DNA of 64,000 nt. Source: Rhodococcus sp. HM1 (GTDB lineage: Bacteria; Actinomycetota; Actinomycetes; Mycobacteriales; Mycobacteriaceae). The stretch covers positions 1 to 64,000 of the forward strand of contig NZ_JALPTB010000006.1 of assembly GCF_023218075.1 (NCBI RefSeq), written 5' to 3'. Shown here piece by piece: positions 19,192 through 28,682 of this stretch; the stretch's first letter is position 1; each line of letters starts with the position of its first letter. The position numbers were made by a program, and so were the translations under genes. The notes beneath the pieces are model-generated. The model had not been told where the DNA came from. It saw nothing but the letters and a program-made list of their open reading frames with translations, and did no database searches.

Positions 19192-21030
19192 TCAGTAGCC
19201 CTCCGGCAGCGCCGCGAACATGTCCCGGGTGACGGCGACGGCGTTGTCGGAGCTGCCTCCCCGGACGACGAGCGTGGCGAACGCGAGGTCCCCGCGGTAG
19301 CCGACGAACCACGCGTGCGATCCGCCCTCGACCTCGGCCTCACCGGTCTTGCCGTAGACCTCGCCCTGGTCCCGGATGCGGTCGGCGGTGCCGCTGGTGA
19401 TCACCAGCCGCATCATGCCGCGCAGCCCGTCGACCATCTCCGGGGTGATCGCCGGGCGGTCGCCCTCGACCGTCGTTTCGCGTCCCTTGATCAGATATGG
19501 GACCGGTGTCCGGCCGGCCGCGACGGTCGCGGCGGCGAGCGCCATCGCGAACGGGCTGACGACGACCTTGCCCTGCCCGAATCCGTCCTCGGCCCGCTGC
19601 ACGACGTTCTCCGCGGGCGGGACCGATCCCGAGAACACCGGCAGCCCGACGACGTCGTACTCGGGTCCGATGCCGAATGCGGCGGCGGCGTTCGTGAGCG
19701 CATCGGCGGGCATCTCGGAGGCCAGCTTCGCGAAGGACGTGTTGCAGGAGCGGGCGAACGCCGTCGCCATCGACACCGTGCCGAGTTCGAACTCGTTGTA
19801 GTTGGGGACGCTGCGTTCCCCGATGGTGATCCGGCCCGGGCACGGCACCATCGTTTCTGGGGTGGCGAGACCGTTGGAGATCGCCGCACCCGACGTGATG
19901 ATCTTGAACGTGGATCCGGGTGGGTAGTGTCCCGCGATCGCGACCGGTCCGTCCCGGTCGGCGGCCTTGTTCTGGGCGACGGCGAGGACCGCGCCGGTGG
20001 AGGCCTCGATCACGACCGTCATCGCCTGCTCGACGCGGGCGTCGACGGCGGCCTGTGCGGCCAGCTGGATCGGCCGGTCCAGGCTGATGGAGAACGACGG
20101 CGCCGGCTGCGGAGCCGTCTCCGTGAGGACACCGACGTCGACGCCGTACTGGTTCGTCACGACGACACTCCAACCGGCGACCCCGTCGACCTCGTCGATC
20201 ACCGTCTTCTTGATCTGGCCGAGCAGGTCGGGGGCGAAGTTGCGGTCGGTGGCGACGAGATCGGCCTGTTCGACGACGCCGACGCCGGGGATGGCGTCGA
20301 GCGTGTCGGAGACGGTCGCGTAGTCGTCCGCGACGAGCCGGATGACGGCGAGCGGGCCGCTCGCCGCGGTCGCGGATTCGGCGATGGACTGGGCGGTGAG
20401 GGACGTGTCGAACCGCGTCAGAGCGGCGGACAGAGCGCGGGCCGCACCGAGGACATCCCTGTTCGCGGACGCGTCGAACGAGATGGAGTACACGGTCCCG
20501 GGCACCAGCACGTCCCCGCCCGAGTGTTCGTTGACGCGCGCCCGGGGCGCGGCCTTGGTGCGCAGGTGCATCGTCTGGCGGTCGCCGAGCTGCGGGTGCA
20601 GGTTCGAGCGGGTCCACCGCACGATCCAGTCGTCGCCGCTGCGTCCCATCTGCATCGTCCCGGTGTACTGCCAGATCCGGTCCTTCGGCAGGTGCCACTC
20701 GTAGGCGTAGTCGACGGTCGCGGCGTCGCCGTGGATCTGCACGCCCGTCGTCTCGGCGATCAGCGATTCGGCCTGCAGTCCGTCCCACGTCTCGGCGAGA
20801 GCTGCCTCGGCGTCCTGGGGCCGGTCGGTGTGGTCGGCGGCGGTCGCGAAGTCCTGCTCGGAGAACGCCGAGAGGAATGCCTGGGCCGCCGACTCGGGTC
20901 CGGCGGGTTTCGGTGTGCAGGCCACGACGCCGCCGAGGACCGCGACCGCGGCGAGCGAGGCCGCCACGATCCGGACGAGGACACGGCGGGGGGCGGGCGA
21001 GGTCGCCCGGGGAACTGAGCTGGCTTTCAT
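19192..21030 (-). CDS. Penicillin-binding lipoprotein (transpeptidase with NTF2-like domain)
   Basis: Exported class B-type PBP of 612 residues, equivalent to Rv2864c. A basic N-terminus and hydrophobic segment end in the lipobox VVAC (C38), predicting a lipid anchor. A MecA-N/NTF2-like domain follows (AAQAFLSAFSEQDFATAADH), then a dimerisation domain and the transpeptidase domain with GSTFK (S about 373), SCN and KTGEAE. It acts in peptidoglycan cross-linking outside the membrane. It converges with the permease, and the GNAT gene lies upstream on the same strand. Confidence 0.93.
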   Translation of the reverse strand: MKASSVPRATSPAPRRVLVRIVAASLAAVAVLGGVVACTPKPAGPESAAQAFLSAFSEQDFATAADHTDRPQDAEAALAETWDGLQAESLIAETTGVQIHGDAATVDYAYEWHLPKDRIWQYTGTMQMGRSGDDWIVRWTRSNLHPQLGDRQTMHLRTKAAPRARVNEHSGGDVLVPGTVYSISFDASANRDVLGAARALSAALTRFDTSLTAQSIAESATAASGPLAVIRLVADDYATVSDTLDAIPGVGVVEQADLVATDRNFAPDLLGQIKKTVIDEVDGVAGWSVVVTNQYGVDVGVLTETAPQPAPSFSISLDRPIQLAAQAAVDARVEQAMTVVIEASTGAVLAVAQNKAADRDGPVAIAGHYPPGSTFKIITSGAAISNGLATPETMVPCPGRITIGERSVPNYNEFELGTVSMATAFARSCNTSFAKLASEMPADALTNAAAAFGIGPEYDVVGLPVFSGSVPPAENVVQRAEDGFGQGKVVVSPFAMALAAATVAAGRTPVPYLIKGRETTVEGDRPAITPEMVDGLRGMMRLVITSGTADRIRDQGEVYGKTGEAEVEGGSHAWFVGYRGDLAFATLVVRGGSSDNAVAVTRDMFAALPEGY

Positions 21031-21112
21031 CGCCCGTCATCGTAGGAGGCCGATGCCCGGACATCGGGGAGGCGCAACGGACGTGGTGGGCGTCTCCGTT
21101 GTGCGGAGTCGT

Positions 21113-21949
21113 TCAGTCGAGCAGGACGGTGGAGAACGTGGCGACCTGCCGGAAGCCGATACGCGCGTACGCGGCGCGGGCCCGCATGTTGAAGCTGTTG
21201 ACGTACAGGCTCGGCAACCTGCCGCCCGCGGTGATCGCAGCGGCGACCGCCGCGGTGCCGGCCGATCCGATTCCGGCGTTGCGCATGGCCGGGCTCACCC
21301 AGACGCCCTGGATCTGACCGACCGTCGACGACTGCGATCCCACCTCGGCCTTGAACACGACCTCGCCGTTCTCGAACCGAGCCCAGGCGCGGCCGGTCGC
21401 GATGAGGCTGGCGACGCGACGGCGGTAGCTCACTCCCCCGTCGCCCGCACGCGGGTCGATGCCGACCTCTTCGATGAACATGGCCACCGCGGCGGGCAGG
21501 TAGGCGTCGATCTCCTCGGGCCGCACCCGGCGGACGAGCGGGTCGGGCGTCACGAGCGGTTCGCGGTCCAGGACGAGCAGCGGCTGTTCGGCGCGCACCT
21601 CCCGGGCGGGTCCCCACGCGTTCTCGAGCAGCTCCCACATGGGCATGGCGAGTTCGGCACGGCCGACGACCGACGAGCACAGGCGCGGTCCACGGGCAGC
21701 ACGTTCGGCGAAGGCCTGCAGGTCGTCGGGAGACCCGAGCAGCGGGATCAGGTTGGCTCCGGAGAAGCACAGCGAGGTCTCCGCCCCGCCGCGGCTCCAC
21801 ATCTCACCGCCGACCGAGCGGCCGGCGATGCCGTACTCCTCGACACGGCCGGTGACCATGCACGTCGCCACCGGGTCTCGGGCGAGGACGCGCAACACCG
21901 CGGCGGTGTCCCGTCCACCGAGCGACCGGACCCCAAGAAGCTTGAGCAC
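21113..21949 (-). CDS. GNAT N-acetyltransferase with DUF4081 N-terminal domain
   Basis: Protein of 278 residues, Rv2867c-like. The N-terminal DUF4081 region (VLRVLARDPVATCMVTGRVE) is followed by a GNAT domain with the acetyl-CoA-binding block WVSPAMRNAGIGSAGTAAVAA and a C-terminal VNSFNMRARAAYARIGFRQV. The acceptor substrate is unknown. It lies just downstream of ispG on the same strand, as in M. tuberculosis, but an ispG terminator separates them. Confidence 0.88.
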   Translation of the reverse strand: MLKLLGVRSLGGRDTAAVLRVLARDPVATCMVTGRVEEYGIAGRSVGGEMWSRGGAETSLCFSGANLIPLLGSPDDLQAFAERAARGPRLCSSVVGRAELAMPMWELLENAWGPAREVRAEQPLLVLDREPLVTPDPLVRRVRPEEIDAYLPAAVAMFIEEVGIDPRAGDGGVSYRRRVASLIATGRAWARFENGEVVFKAEVGSQSSTVGQIQGVWVSPAMRNAGIGSAGTAAVAAAITAGGRLPSLYVNSFNMRARAAYARIGFRQVATFSTVLLD

Positions 21950-22015
21950 GTGCCCACCACCTGTCGACTGCCGATACCGACCAGATTGCCATGAGCTACG
22001 GCCCGACGGAAACCC

Positions 22016-22032
22016 ACTCCCGAATCGGGAGT
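22016..22032 (-). terminator. Terminator after ispG
   Basis: Perfect 8-bp inverted repeat ACTCCCGA / TCGGGAGT with a 1-base centre, followed on the minus strand by GGGTTTCC. It starts 11 bases past the ispG stop. Confidence 0.55.
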
Positions 22033-22042
22033 GTCGGAAGGT

Positions 22043-23197
22043 TCAGCCGACCGAAACGGTGGGTGTGCCGCTGCCGGCGTCGCCCTCCATCTCCTCGGCG
22101 ATGCGCATCGCTTCCTCGATGAGGGTTTCGACGATCTGCGCCTCCGGGACGGTCTTGATGACCTGCCCCTTGACGAAGATCTGTCCCTTGCCGTTGCCGG
22201 AGGCGACTCCGAGGTCGGCTTCGCGCGCTTCGCCCGGACCGTTGACGACACAGCCCATCACGGCGACGCGCAGCGGCACCTCCATGCCCTCGAGACCGGC
22301 GGACACCTCGTTGGCCAGGGTGTAGACGTCGACCTGAGCGCGGCCGCACGACGGGCACGAGACGATCTCGAGCTTGCGGGGACGCAGATTCAGCGACTGC
22401 AGGATCTGCGTGCCGACCTTGATCTCCTCGGCCGGCGGCGCGGACAGCGACACGCGGATGGTGTCGCCGATGCCCTCCGAGAGCAGCGCACCGAACGCGA
22501 CCGCGGACTTGATCGTGCCCTGGAAGGCCGGTCCGGCTTCCGTGACGCCGAGGTGCAGCGGGTAGTCGCACTGCGCGGCGAGCTGCCGGTACGCCTCGAC
22601 CATCACGACCGGGTCGTTGTGCTTGACGGAGATCTTGATGTCGCCGAAGCCGTGTTCCTCGAACAGGCTCGCCTCCCACAGCGCGGACTCGACGAGCGCT
22701 TCGGGGGTGGCCTTGCCGTACTTCTTCAGCAGCCGCGGGTCGAGGGAACCGGCGTTGACGCCGATCCGGATCGGGATGCCGGCGTCCCCGGCCGCCTGCG
22801 CGACCTCCTTGACGCGGCCGTCGAACTCCTTGATGTTGCCGGGGTTGACGCGCACCGCGGCGCAACCGGCGTCGATCGCCGCGAAGATGTATCGCGGCTG
22901 GAAGTGGATGTCGGCGATGACCGGGATCTTGCTCTTCTTCGCGATGGTCGCCAGTGCGTCGGCGTCCTCCTGCCGCGGGCACGCGACACGGACGATGTCG
23001 CAGCCGGAGGCGGTGAGTTCGGCGATCTGCTGGAGGGTCGCGTTGACGTCGTGCGTCTTGGTGGTGCACATCGATTGCACCGACACCGGATAGTCGCTGC
23101 CGACACCGACATTTCCGACCATCAACTGGCGGGTCTTGCGTCGCGGTGCGAGGACCGCAGGTACTTCGGGCATGCCCAAACCGATGGGGCTGGTCAC
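22043..23197 (-). CDS. ispG: 4-hydroxy-3-methylbut-2-en-1-yl diphosphate synthase (flavodoxin/ferredoxin)
   Basis: Fe-S enzyme of the MEP isoprenoid pathway (MEcPP to HMBPP). The 384 residues match GcpE length. The N-terminal TIM barrel starts with [20 protein letters not shown]. The [4Fe-4S] cysteines are visible in [11 protein letters not shown] and GCVVNGPGE. Rip1 and dxr lie directly upstream on the same strand, so the isoprenoid genes and the protease may form one transcription unit (dxr-rip1-ispG). Rv2868c equivalent. Confidence 0.96.
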   Translation of the reverse strand: MTSPIGLGMPEVPAVLAPRRKTRQLMVGNVGVGSDYPVSVQSMCTTKTHDVNATLQQIAELTASGCDIVRVACPRQEDADALATIAKKSKIPVIADIHFQPRYIFAAIDAGCAAVRVNPGNIKEFDGRVKEVAQAAGDAGIPIRIGVNAGSLDPRLLKKYGKATPEALVESALWEASLFEEHGFGDIKISVKHNDPVVMVEAYRQLAAQCDYPLHLGVTEAGPAFQGTIKSAVAFGALLSEGIGDTIRVSLSAPPAEEIKVGTQILQSLNLRPRKLEIVSCPSCGRAQVDVYTLANEVSAGLEGMEVPLRVAVMGCVVNGPGEAREADLGVASGNGKGQIFVKGQVIKTVPEAQIVETLIEEAMRIAEEMEGDAGSGTPTVSVG

Positions 23198-23242
23198 GTT
23201 TCGCCTTCTTTCGTTGCTACCGGCCGATTCTAGCGGCGCAGG

Positions 23243-24463
23243 TCAGAGCAGCTTGATGGGGTTGACGATGTCCGCGGTGAGCGTCAGCAGCATGTAGGCA
23301 CCGCCGACGACCACGGCCACGTAGGTGAGGGGAAGCAGCTTCATGTAGTCCACCGGCGGTCCGTCGGCGAGACCACGCAGGTTGCGCACCCAGTTGCGGA
23401 GGCGCTCGTAGATCGCGACCGCCATGTGCCCGCCGTCGAGCGGCAGGAGCGGCAGCAGGTTGAACGCGCCGAGGAAGAAGTTCAGCTGCGCGAGCAGCAG
23501 CACGAAAGACTGCCAGATGCCGGCTTCCGCGAACTGGCCGCCGATGACGCTGGCGCCGACGACGCTGACGGGCGTGTCGACGGCCCGTTCCCCGCCGGTC
23601 ACCGCGGTCCACAGGTCCGACACCTTCGACGGCAACTGCACGAGCGCCTCGGCGGTGCGGGCCGCGAGATATCCGGTGAACTCGAACGTCGCCGGGACCG
23701 CCGTCACCGGTGTGTACTCGAGAACGCGCGGTTCCCCGCCGACACCGATGGCACCGACCTCCCGGGAGACGGGTTGGGCGTCGGGGTCGTCGCTCTCGTA
23801 CACCCAGCGCTGCACCTGCTGGATCGCGACCGGGAACGTGAGGGTCTCGTCGCCGCGTTCGACCGTGAAGTCGACCGTGCCGGACAGCGGCTGGGTGGCC
23901 TGAACCAGTTGACCGAACGTCTCGACGCGGGTGTCGCCGACCGCGACGATGACGTCGCCCGGTTGGATACCCGCGGCCTGAGCCGGACCGGTGCCCTCGC
24001 ATTCGGCGGGCGCGTAGCCGCCTTCCGCGCCGGCCTGGGTCGGAGCCGCGCACCCGACGGTGCCGACGACGGCGCGGGTGTCCGTGTTCGGCAGACCCGA
24101 CGTCACGGCGAGGGCGTAGACCAGCACGATGCCGATCAGGAAATTCATCGCGATGCCGCCGGACATGACGACCAGGCGTTTCCAGGTCTTCTGCTTGTAC
24201 ATCGCGCGGTCGTACTCGTCGGGTGCGAGCTCGTCGAGCGCGGTCATCCCGGCGATGTCGCAGAATCCGCCTGCGGGCAGCGCCTTGAGGCCGTACTCGG
24301 TCTCGCCGCGGCGGAACGAGAAGATCCGCGGGCCGAACCCGATGTAGTACCGCCGCACCTTCATGCCGAGCTTCTGCGCGGTCCACATGTGACCGGCCTC
24401 GTGCAGCGCGACGGAGGCGGTGATGCCGAGGGCGAAGAGCACCACGCCCAGCACGAACATCAT
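23243..24463 (-). CDS. rip1: Site-2 protease Rip1 (M50 zinc metalloprotease with PDZ domain)
   Basis: Intramembrane protease that in mycobacteria cleaves anti-sigma factors and controls envelope lipids and stress responses. The 406 residues carry HEAGH (H21, E22, H25) in the first TM helix, a PDZ-like region (QPGDVIVAVGDTRVETFGQL), and the third zinc ligand in NLLPLLPLDGGHM near the C-terminal TM helices. The gene lies 15 bases from the dxr stop and 45 bases before ispG, in the order of Rv2870c-Rv2869c-Rv2868c. Confidence 0.95.
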   Translation of the reverse strand: MMFVLGVVLFALGITASVALHEAGHMWTAQKLGMKVRRYYIGFGPRIFSFRRGETEYGLKALPAGGFCDIAGMTALDELAPDEYDRAMYKQKTWKRLVVMSGGIAMNFLIGIVLVYALAVTSGLPNTDTRAVVGTVGCAAPTQAGAEGGYAPAECEGTGPAQAAGIQPGDVIVAVGDTRVETFGQLVQATQPLSGTVDFTVERGDETLTFPVAIQQVQRWVYESDDPDAQPVSREVGAIGVGGEPRVLEYTPVTAVPATFEFTGYLAARTAEALVQLPSKVSDLWTAVTGGERAVDTPVSVVGASVIGGQFAEAGIWQSFVLLLAQLNFFLGAFNLLPLLPLDGGHMAVAIYERLRNWVRNLRGLADGPPVDYMKLLPLTYVAVVVGGAYMLLTLTADIVNPIKLL

Positions 24464-24478
24464 CTGTAGCCGCTCCTC

Positions 24479-25642
24479 CTATTTCACGAGCGCGCGGGCT
24501 CGGTCCCGAGCCCAGCCGTCGGCGGCGAGCACGTCTTCCACGGTAGCGGGTTCTGCGGACCACTCGTGTGCGTCGTTCAGCACTGTCTCGACGGTGCGGA
24601 CGATGCCGGGGAACGGCAGCGCACCCGCCAGGAACGCCTCTGCGGCGATCTCGTTCGCCGCGTTGTACACGGCGGTGAGGCTGCCGCCGGCGCGTCCCGC
24701 GGCGCGGGCGAGTTCGATCGCCGGGAAGACGACGTTGTCGACGGGCTCGAACTCCCAGGTCGACGCCGTCGCGAAGTCGAGAGCGGGAGCCGCCTCGGGC
24801 ACCCGGTCCGGCCACGCGAGGGCCAGCGCGATCGGCAGCTTCATCGACGGCGGCGACGCCTGCGCGAGCGTCGACCCGTCGGCGAACGTCACCATCGAAT
24901 GCACGATGGACTGCGGGTGCACGGTGACGTCGATGCGGTCGTAGTCGATGCCGAACAGCAGGTGCGCCTCGATGAGCTCGAGTCCCTTGTTGACCAGGGT
25001 CGCCGAGTTGAGGGTGTTCATCGGCCCCATCGACCAGGTCGGATGCGCACCGGCTTGCTCGGGCGTGACGTCCTCGAGCTGCTCGGCGCTCCACCCGCGG
25101 AACGGGCCACCCGAGGCCGTGAGCACCAGACGCGCGACCTCGGCCGCGGAGCCGCCGCGCAGGCACTGCGCCAGCGCCGAATGCTCCGAGTCGACGGGCA
25201 CGATCTGACCGGGCGCGGCCGCGGCGGTGACGAGCGCGCCCCCGGCCACGAGTGACTCCTTGTTCGCGAGCGCGAGCCGCGCGCCCGTCGCGAGGGCCGC
25301 GAGCGTCGGCTCGAGACCGAGCGAGCCGACGAGCGCATTGAGAACGACATCCGCTTCCGTCTCGCGCACGAGCTCCGTGACGGCGGACGGGCCGCTGCGG
25401 ACCGTCACCCCGGGCAACTCCAGCCGCGCCGCGGCGTCCGGGTTCGCGACCGCGACGTCGGTGACACCCGTCGTGCGGATCTGCTCGGCGAGCAGCTCGA
25501 GGTTGCCGCCGCCCGCGGCGAGGCCGACTACCTCGAACTTGTCGGGGTTGGCGTCGATGACCTCGAGCGCCTGGGTGCCGATCGATCCGGTGCTGCCGAG
25601 CAGCAGGACGCGGGTGCGGGAGCGGGATTGAGTGTCGACCAC
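24479..25642 (-). CDS. dxr: 1-deoxy-D-xylulose 5-phosphate reductoisomerase
   Basis: NADPH-dependent enzyme converting DXP to MEP, the committed step of the MEP pathway. The 387 residues have the NADPH-binding [18 protein letters not shown]. The metal and substrate sites are in [13 protein letters not shown], and the flexible loop is [10 protein letters not shown]. The family's [10 protein letters not shown] motif is also present. The start is GTG 25642 ([11 protein letters not shown]). The long open frame upstream has no family similarity. First gene of the probable dxr-rip1-ispG unit. Confidence 0.95.
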   Translation of the reverse strand: MVDTQSRSRTRVLLLGSTGSIGTQALEVIDANPDKFEVVGLAAGGGNLELLAEQIRTTGVTDVAVANPDAAARLELPGVTVRSGPSAVTELVRETEADVVLNALVGSLGLEPTLAALATGARLALANKESLVAGGALVTAAAAPGQIVPVDSEHSALAQCLRGGSAAEVARLVLTASGGPFRGWSAEQLEDVTPEQAGAHPTWSMGPMNTLNSATLVNKGLELIEAHLLFGIDYDRIDVTVHPQSIVHSMVTFADGSTLAQASPPSMKLPIALALAWPDRVPEAAPALDFATASTWEFEPVDNVVFPAIELARAAGRAGGSLTAVYNAANEIAAEAFLAGALPFPGIVRTVETVLNDAHEWSAEPATVEDVLAADGWARDRARALVK

Positions 25643-25789
25643 GCGACCATTGTTCCTGATGCACCTGAGGTGTCCCTGAATCGGTCGCGACCACCGGCGA
25701 CGCGCGGGCACCGCCCCCACTTCATACGACAGGCGGTCGTATGTCACGATTAGCCCAACAGCGCGATCTTTCGAGCAGGAGGAACAACC

Positions 25790-26035
25790 GTGGCCGGTAC
25801 CGAGTTGCAGTCCACCAAGGTCGACACGGCCGAGGTGCCCTCGGCGGAGTGGGGTTGGAGCGGTGAAGCTCCCAAGCTGTACCGCACCATGGGCATCATC
25901 GGGGCGATCTTCCTGCTGTTCATGCTCATCGGCAACCACGCCGGTCACGTCGAGGACCTGTACCTCATCGGTTTCGCCGTGCTCCTCGTACTCATCCTCG
26001 TGGTCGACGCCATCCGGCGCCGCCGCCCGCGGTAG
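25790..26035 (+). CDS. DUF2631 small membrane protein
   Basis: Protein of 81 residues with an acidic/neutral N-terminus, two predicted TM helices ([20 protein letters not shown] and [16 protein letters not shown]) and a basic C-terminus IRRRRPR. The family is restricted to actinobacteria, and the M. tuberculosis homologue is Rv2876 in the same neighbourhood. AGGAGGAAC precedes the GTG start. It is divergent from dxr with 147 bases between. No function is known. Confidence 0.88.
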   Translation: MAGTELQSTKVDTAEVPSAEWGWSGEAPKLYRTMGIIGAIFLLFMLIGNHAGHVEDLYLIGFAVLLVLILVVDAIRRRRPR

Positions 26036-26050
26036 AGCCGCACAGATTTC

Positions 26051-26085
26051 GTCGGGCCCGTCCGGAAGTTCCGGGCGGGCCCGAC
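26051..26085. terminator. Bidirectional terminator hairpin
   Basis: 17-bp inverted repeat with one mismatch and almost no loop (GTCGGGCCCGTCCGGAA against its partner). It fills the gap between the convergent DUF2631 and HD-domain genes. Confidence 0.65.
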
Positions 26086-26102
26086 GCGTCTCCACGGACG
26101 GG

Positions 26103-26537
26103 TCAACCGCAGGATGTCAGCTCGGCGCGCGCGTGAGCGTATTTCGCCGCCAGTCGTTCACGGCTCGCATCGTCCAGACTGGCCAGTCGCTCCGGGTCGC
26201 TGTTGTCCGCGAGATCCGCGAGCTTGACCGTCAACGCCAGCGGGACCCGGCGCACCCGTGCGTAATACTCGTCCGGTTCCTCACCGCCCCGGCGGGTCAA
26301 CGCGTCGACCGCAGCGACGACCTCTGGCGGGAACTGTTCCCCGAGGTCCGCGAGCGTCACCGTCGTGTCCTCGACGACGTCGTGCAGCCAGGCAACCGCG
26401 ACAGCGTGATCGTCGCCGGCCACCCGGGCCGCGACTCGGGCCGGATGCGTGATGTACGGGCGCCCGGCCTTGTCGACCTGACCGGCGTGCGCGACCGTCG
26501 CGATCCGCTGCGCCGCCCGTGTGATCGAAGATTCCAA
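26103..26537 (-). CDS. Small HD-domain protein, Mesh1/SpoT-like alarmone hydrolase
   Basis: Stand-alone HD-domain protein of 144 residues. The hydrolase signatures of RelA/SpoT are present: [21 protein letters not shown] near the N-terminus, [17 protein letters not shown] (HDxxED) and [14 protein letters not shown]. There is no synthetase, TGS or ACT domain. Small alarmone hydrolases of this layout remove the pyrophosphate from (p)ppGpp, and Mesh1 also acts on NADPH. It sits alone between DUF2631 and the GCS2 ligase gene and is separated from each by its own spacing. Confidence 0.82.
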   Translation of the reverse strand: MESSITRAAQRIATVAHAGQVDKAGRPYITHPARVAARVAGDDHAVAVAWLHDVVEDTTVTLADLGEQFPPEVVAAVDALTRRGGEEPDEYYARVRRVPLALTVKLADLADNSDPERLASLDDASRERLAAKYAHARAELTSCG

Positions 26538-26640
26538 CTACTCCCCCGAGTGTGATCGTGACCGGTCGCGGCGCCGGCGCCGAACACGCACCGGAACTTC
26601 CGCGTCGATCCAGAGTTACCAGCAGGATCCGACAGGTTTT

Positions 26641-27771
26641 TCACGACATGTCCGGTTCGGGAGCGCAGGTCACGAGCCGGACGACGTCGGCGAGCGTGCC
26701 GGCCTCGAGGGTCGCTCGCTGCCGGGCGGCGCCGTTCCCGGTGGCCAGGATGCGCTGCACGGCCTCCCGGGCGGCGCAATAGTCGCCGGTGCGTTCGAGA
26801 GCGGGCCGAACATGCTCGAGGAGTCGGAAGATCGGGTGCGCGGCATGCACGAGCTGCCCGGAGACGGTGTCGACCGCGCGCCCTGTGACGCCGTCCCGCG
26901 AAGCTCGCCAGTATGCGGCGCGCAGAACCTCCGGCTCCACGTCGAGTTCCTCACCCTGCCGGGTGGAATCGAGTGCCGTGACGACCAGGCCGCGCACCAG
27001 GGTCGCGAGCAGGACCGCCTCGTCCACGGTGGCCTGGGTGTCGCCGATACGGATCTCGATCGTGGGCAGATGCGCCGACAGGCGCATGTCCCAGTAGAGC
27101 ATCGCCTTGTCGAGGATGACCTCGCGCTCGAGCATGGTCGCGATCACCGTGTCGTAGTGCTCCGCGGATTCGAAGACGGGCGGCGGCCCGGCATTGGGCC
27201 ACCGCGTCCACAACACATGACGCCAACTGGCGTATCCGGTGTCGCGCCCGGCCGCGATGGGCGAGTTCGCGGTCAGCGCCAGCAGGACCGGCAACCAGGG
27301 CCGCAGATGATTGCTGACCCGCACCCCGGCGTCCCGGTCGGGGATGGCGACGTGGACGTGACAGCCACAGATGACCTGCTCGCCGAGCAGCCCGAAGTTC
27401 CCGAGCAGGCTGTGATATCGCTCCTGGTCGGTGATCAGGCGCGGCGGTGGACCGGCCGGTGGAACCGCGGTGGCCAGCAGCACCGCGCCCGCGCACGCGG
27501 CGGCCGCGGCGGCACGAGATCTCGTCCGCCGCAGTTGCGTCCGCAACTGTTCGATGCTCGTGCACACCGGGGTGGCGGTTTCGATCTGGCATCGGGACAG
27601 TTCCAGTTGCAGGTCGATGCCGAGTTCGCGCCCGGCGGCGGCGACGGCGACGTTGTCGAGCCACGGTGCCCCGGTCTCGGGATCGGCGAGGACGAATTCC
27701 TCCTCCACCCCGATGGTCGGACCCGAACCTTCGGCGGCGGGGTCGGCAACGCGGGATGGGGATGAGGTCAT
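26641..27771 (-). CDS. Glutamate-cysteine ligase 2 family (YbdK-type carboxylate-amine ligase)
   Basis: ATP-dependent ligase family joining the gamma-carboxyl of glutamate to an amine. E. coli YbdK has weak glutamate-cysteine ligase activity. The 376 residues show the family's N-terminal PTIGVEEEFVLADPETG, then CGCHVHVAIPDRDAGV and the late PTIEIRIGDTQATVDEAV. The start is ATG 27771 with AGGAG five bases before it. Since the organism makes mycothiol (mtr is present), the physiological product is unclear. Confidence 0.87.
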   Translation of the reverse strand: MTSSPSRVADPAAEGSGPTIGVEEEFVLADPETGAPWLDNVAVAAAGRELGIDLQLELSRCQIETATPVCTSIEQLRTQLRRTRSRAAAAAACAGAVLLATAVPPAGPPPRLITDQERYHSLLGNFGLLGEQVICGCHVHVAIPDRDAGVRVSNHLRPWLPVLLALTANSPIAAGRDTGYASWRHVLWTRWPNAGPPPVFESAEHYDTVIATMLEREVILDKAMLYWDMRLSAHLPTIEIRIGDTQATVDEAVLLATLVRGLVVTALDSTRQGEELDVEPEVLRAAYWRASRDGVTGRAVDTVSGQLVHAAHPIFRLLEHVRPALERTGDYCAAREAVQRILATGNGAARQRATLEAGTLADVVRLVTCAPEPDMS

Positions 27772-27846
27772 CGTCACTCCTGCCCCGGCCAGCGTTCTCG
27801 GCCGCTGCATTCAGGCTGTCACGTCCGCGACCGGCCCGGGGACGGA

Positions 27847-27868
27847 ACCGGAGCCTCAATACTCCGGT
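27847..27868 (-). terminator. Possible terminator after the crotonase operon
   Basis: 7-bp inverted repeat ACCGGAG / CTCCGGT with an 8-nt loop. It begins 30 bases past the stop of the enoyl-CoA hydratase gene on the minus strand. Short, so uncertain. Confidence 0.35.
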
Positions 27869-27897
27869 CGGCAGTGAGTACCCACGTCACACCGGAA

Positions 27898-28665
27898 TCA
27901 GCGGCCCCGCCACTGTGGAGCCCGCTTCTCGGCGAACGCGCGCGGCCCCTCCTGCGCGTCGTGACTGTTGTAGCAGGATTCCGACGCGTGCCGGGCCGCC
28001 CGCAACGCAGCGGACCGTCCCATCTCCGTGGAGATCATCACGGTCTCACGCGCGGCGCGGACCGACAGCGGTGCCCCGGCGAGGATGTCCCCGGCCAGCT
28101 CGAGCGCCGACGCGAGCAACTCGGCGGGTTCGGCAATTCTGTTGACCAGGCCGATCTCGTACGCGCGCTGCGCGGTGATCGGCTTTCCGGTGAGCAGGAT
28201 CTCCATCATGATGCGCTGCGGAATCATGTGGATCAGCGGCGACGCCCACGGGGAACTGCGGCCCACCTTGACCTCGGTGACGGCGAAGGTCGCGGTCGTG
28301 CTCGCCACGCACAGGTCGCAGCTCTGGGCAATCAGCCAGCCGCCTGCGAACGCGGCACCGTTGACCGCGGCGATCGTCGGCTTCGACAGTTCGACGGTGT
28401 CGTACGGGACGGGAATCAGATCGCGCGGCGGCACCCGCATGCCGATCTCGACCATTTCCTTCAGGTCACCACCCGCACAGAACGCCTTCTCCCCCGCCCC
28501 GGTCAGAACCGCCACGCGCAGGTCCGGGTCGTGCTCGAAGCGCTCCCACGCGTCGTAGAGCCCCCGGCGGATCTCCGCGGTCAGGCAGTTGCGGGTCTCG
28601 GGCCGGTTCAGCGTGACGACTGCGATGCCGTCGTCGCGGGCATCGAACAGTACGGCCTCGCTCAT
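27898..28665 (-). CDS. Enoyl-CoA hydratase/isomerase family protein
   Basis: Crotonase-fold protein of 255 residues from ATG 28665 (GAGG eight bases upstream). A GTG at 28683 overlapping the upstream TAG is the other candidate. The CoA oxyanion-hole motifs are AFCAGGDLKEM and AAVNGAAFAGGWL. The catalytic Glu144 of rat hydratase aligns by eye with a non-acidic residue, while the second Glu is kept in VTEVKVG. It may therefore be an isomerase, a hydrolase or a hydratase. It is the last gene of the caiB - CoA transferase - crotonase operon. Confidence 0.85.
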   Translation of the reverse strand: MSEAVLFDARDDGIAVVTLNRPETRNCLTAEIRRGLYDAWERFEHDPDLRVAVLTGAGEKAFCAGGDLKEMVEIGMRVPPRDLIPVPYDTVELSKPTIAAVNGAAFAGGWLIAQSCDLCVASTTATFAVTEVKVGRSSPWASPLIHMIPQRIMMEILLTGKPITAQRAYEIGLVNRIAEPAELLASALELAGDILAGAPLSVRAARETVMISTEMGRSAALRAARHASESCYNSHDAQEGPRAFAEKRAPQWRGR

Positions 28666-28682
28666 CCGCCGGTCCTCGCTCA

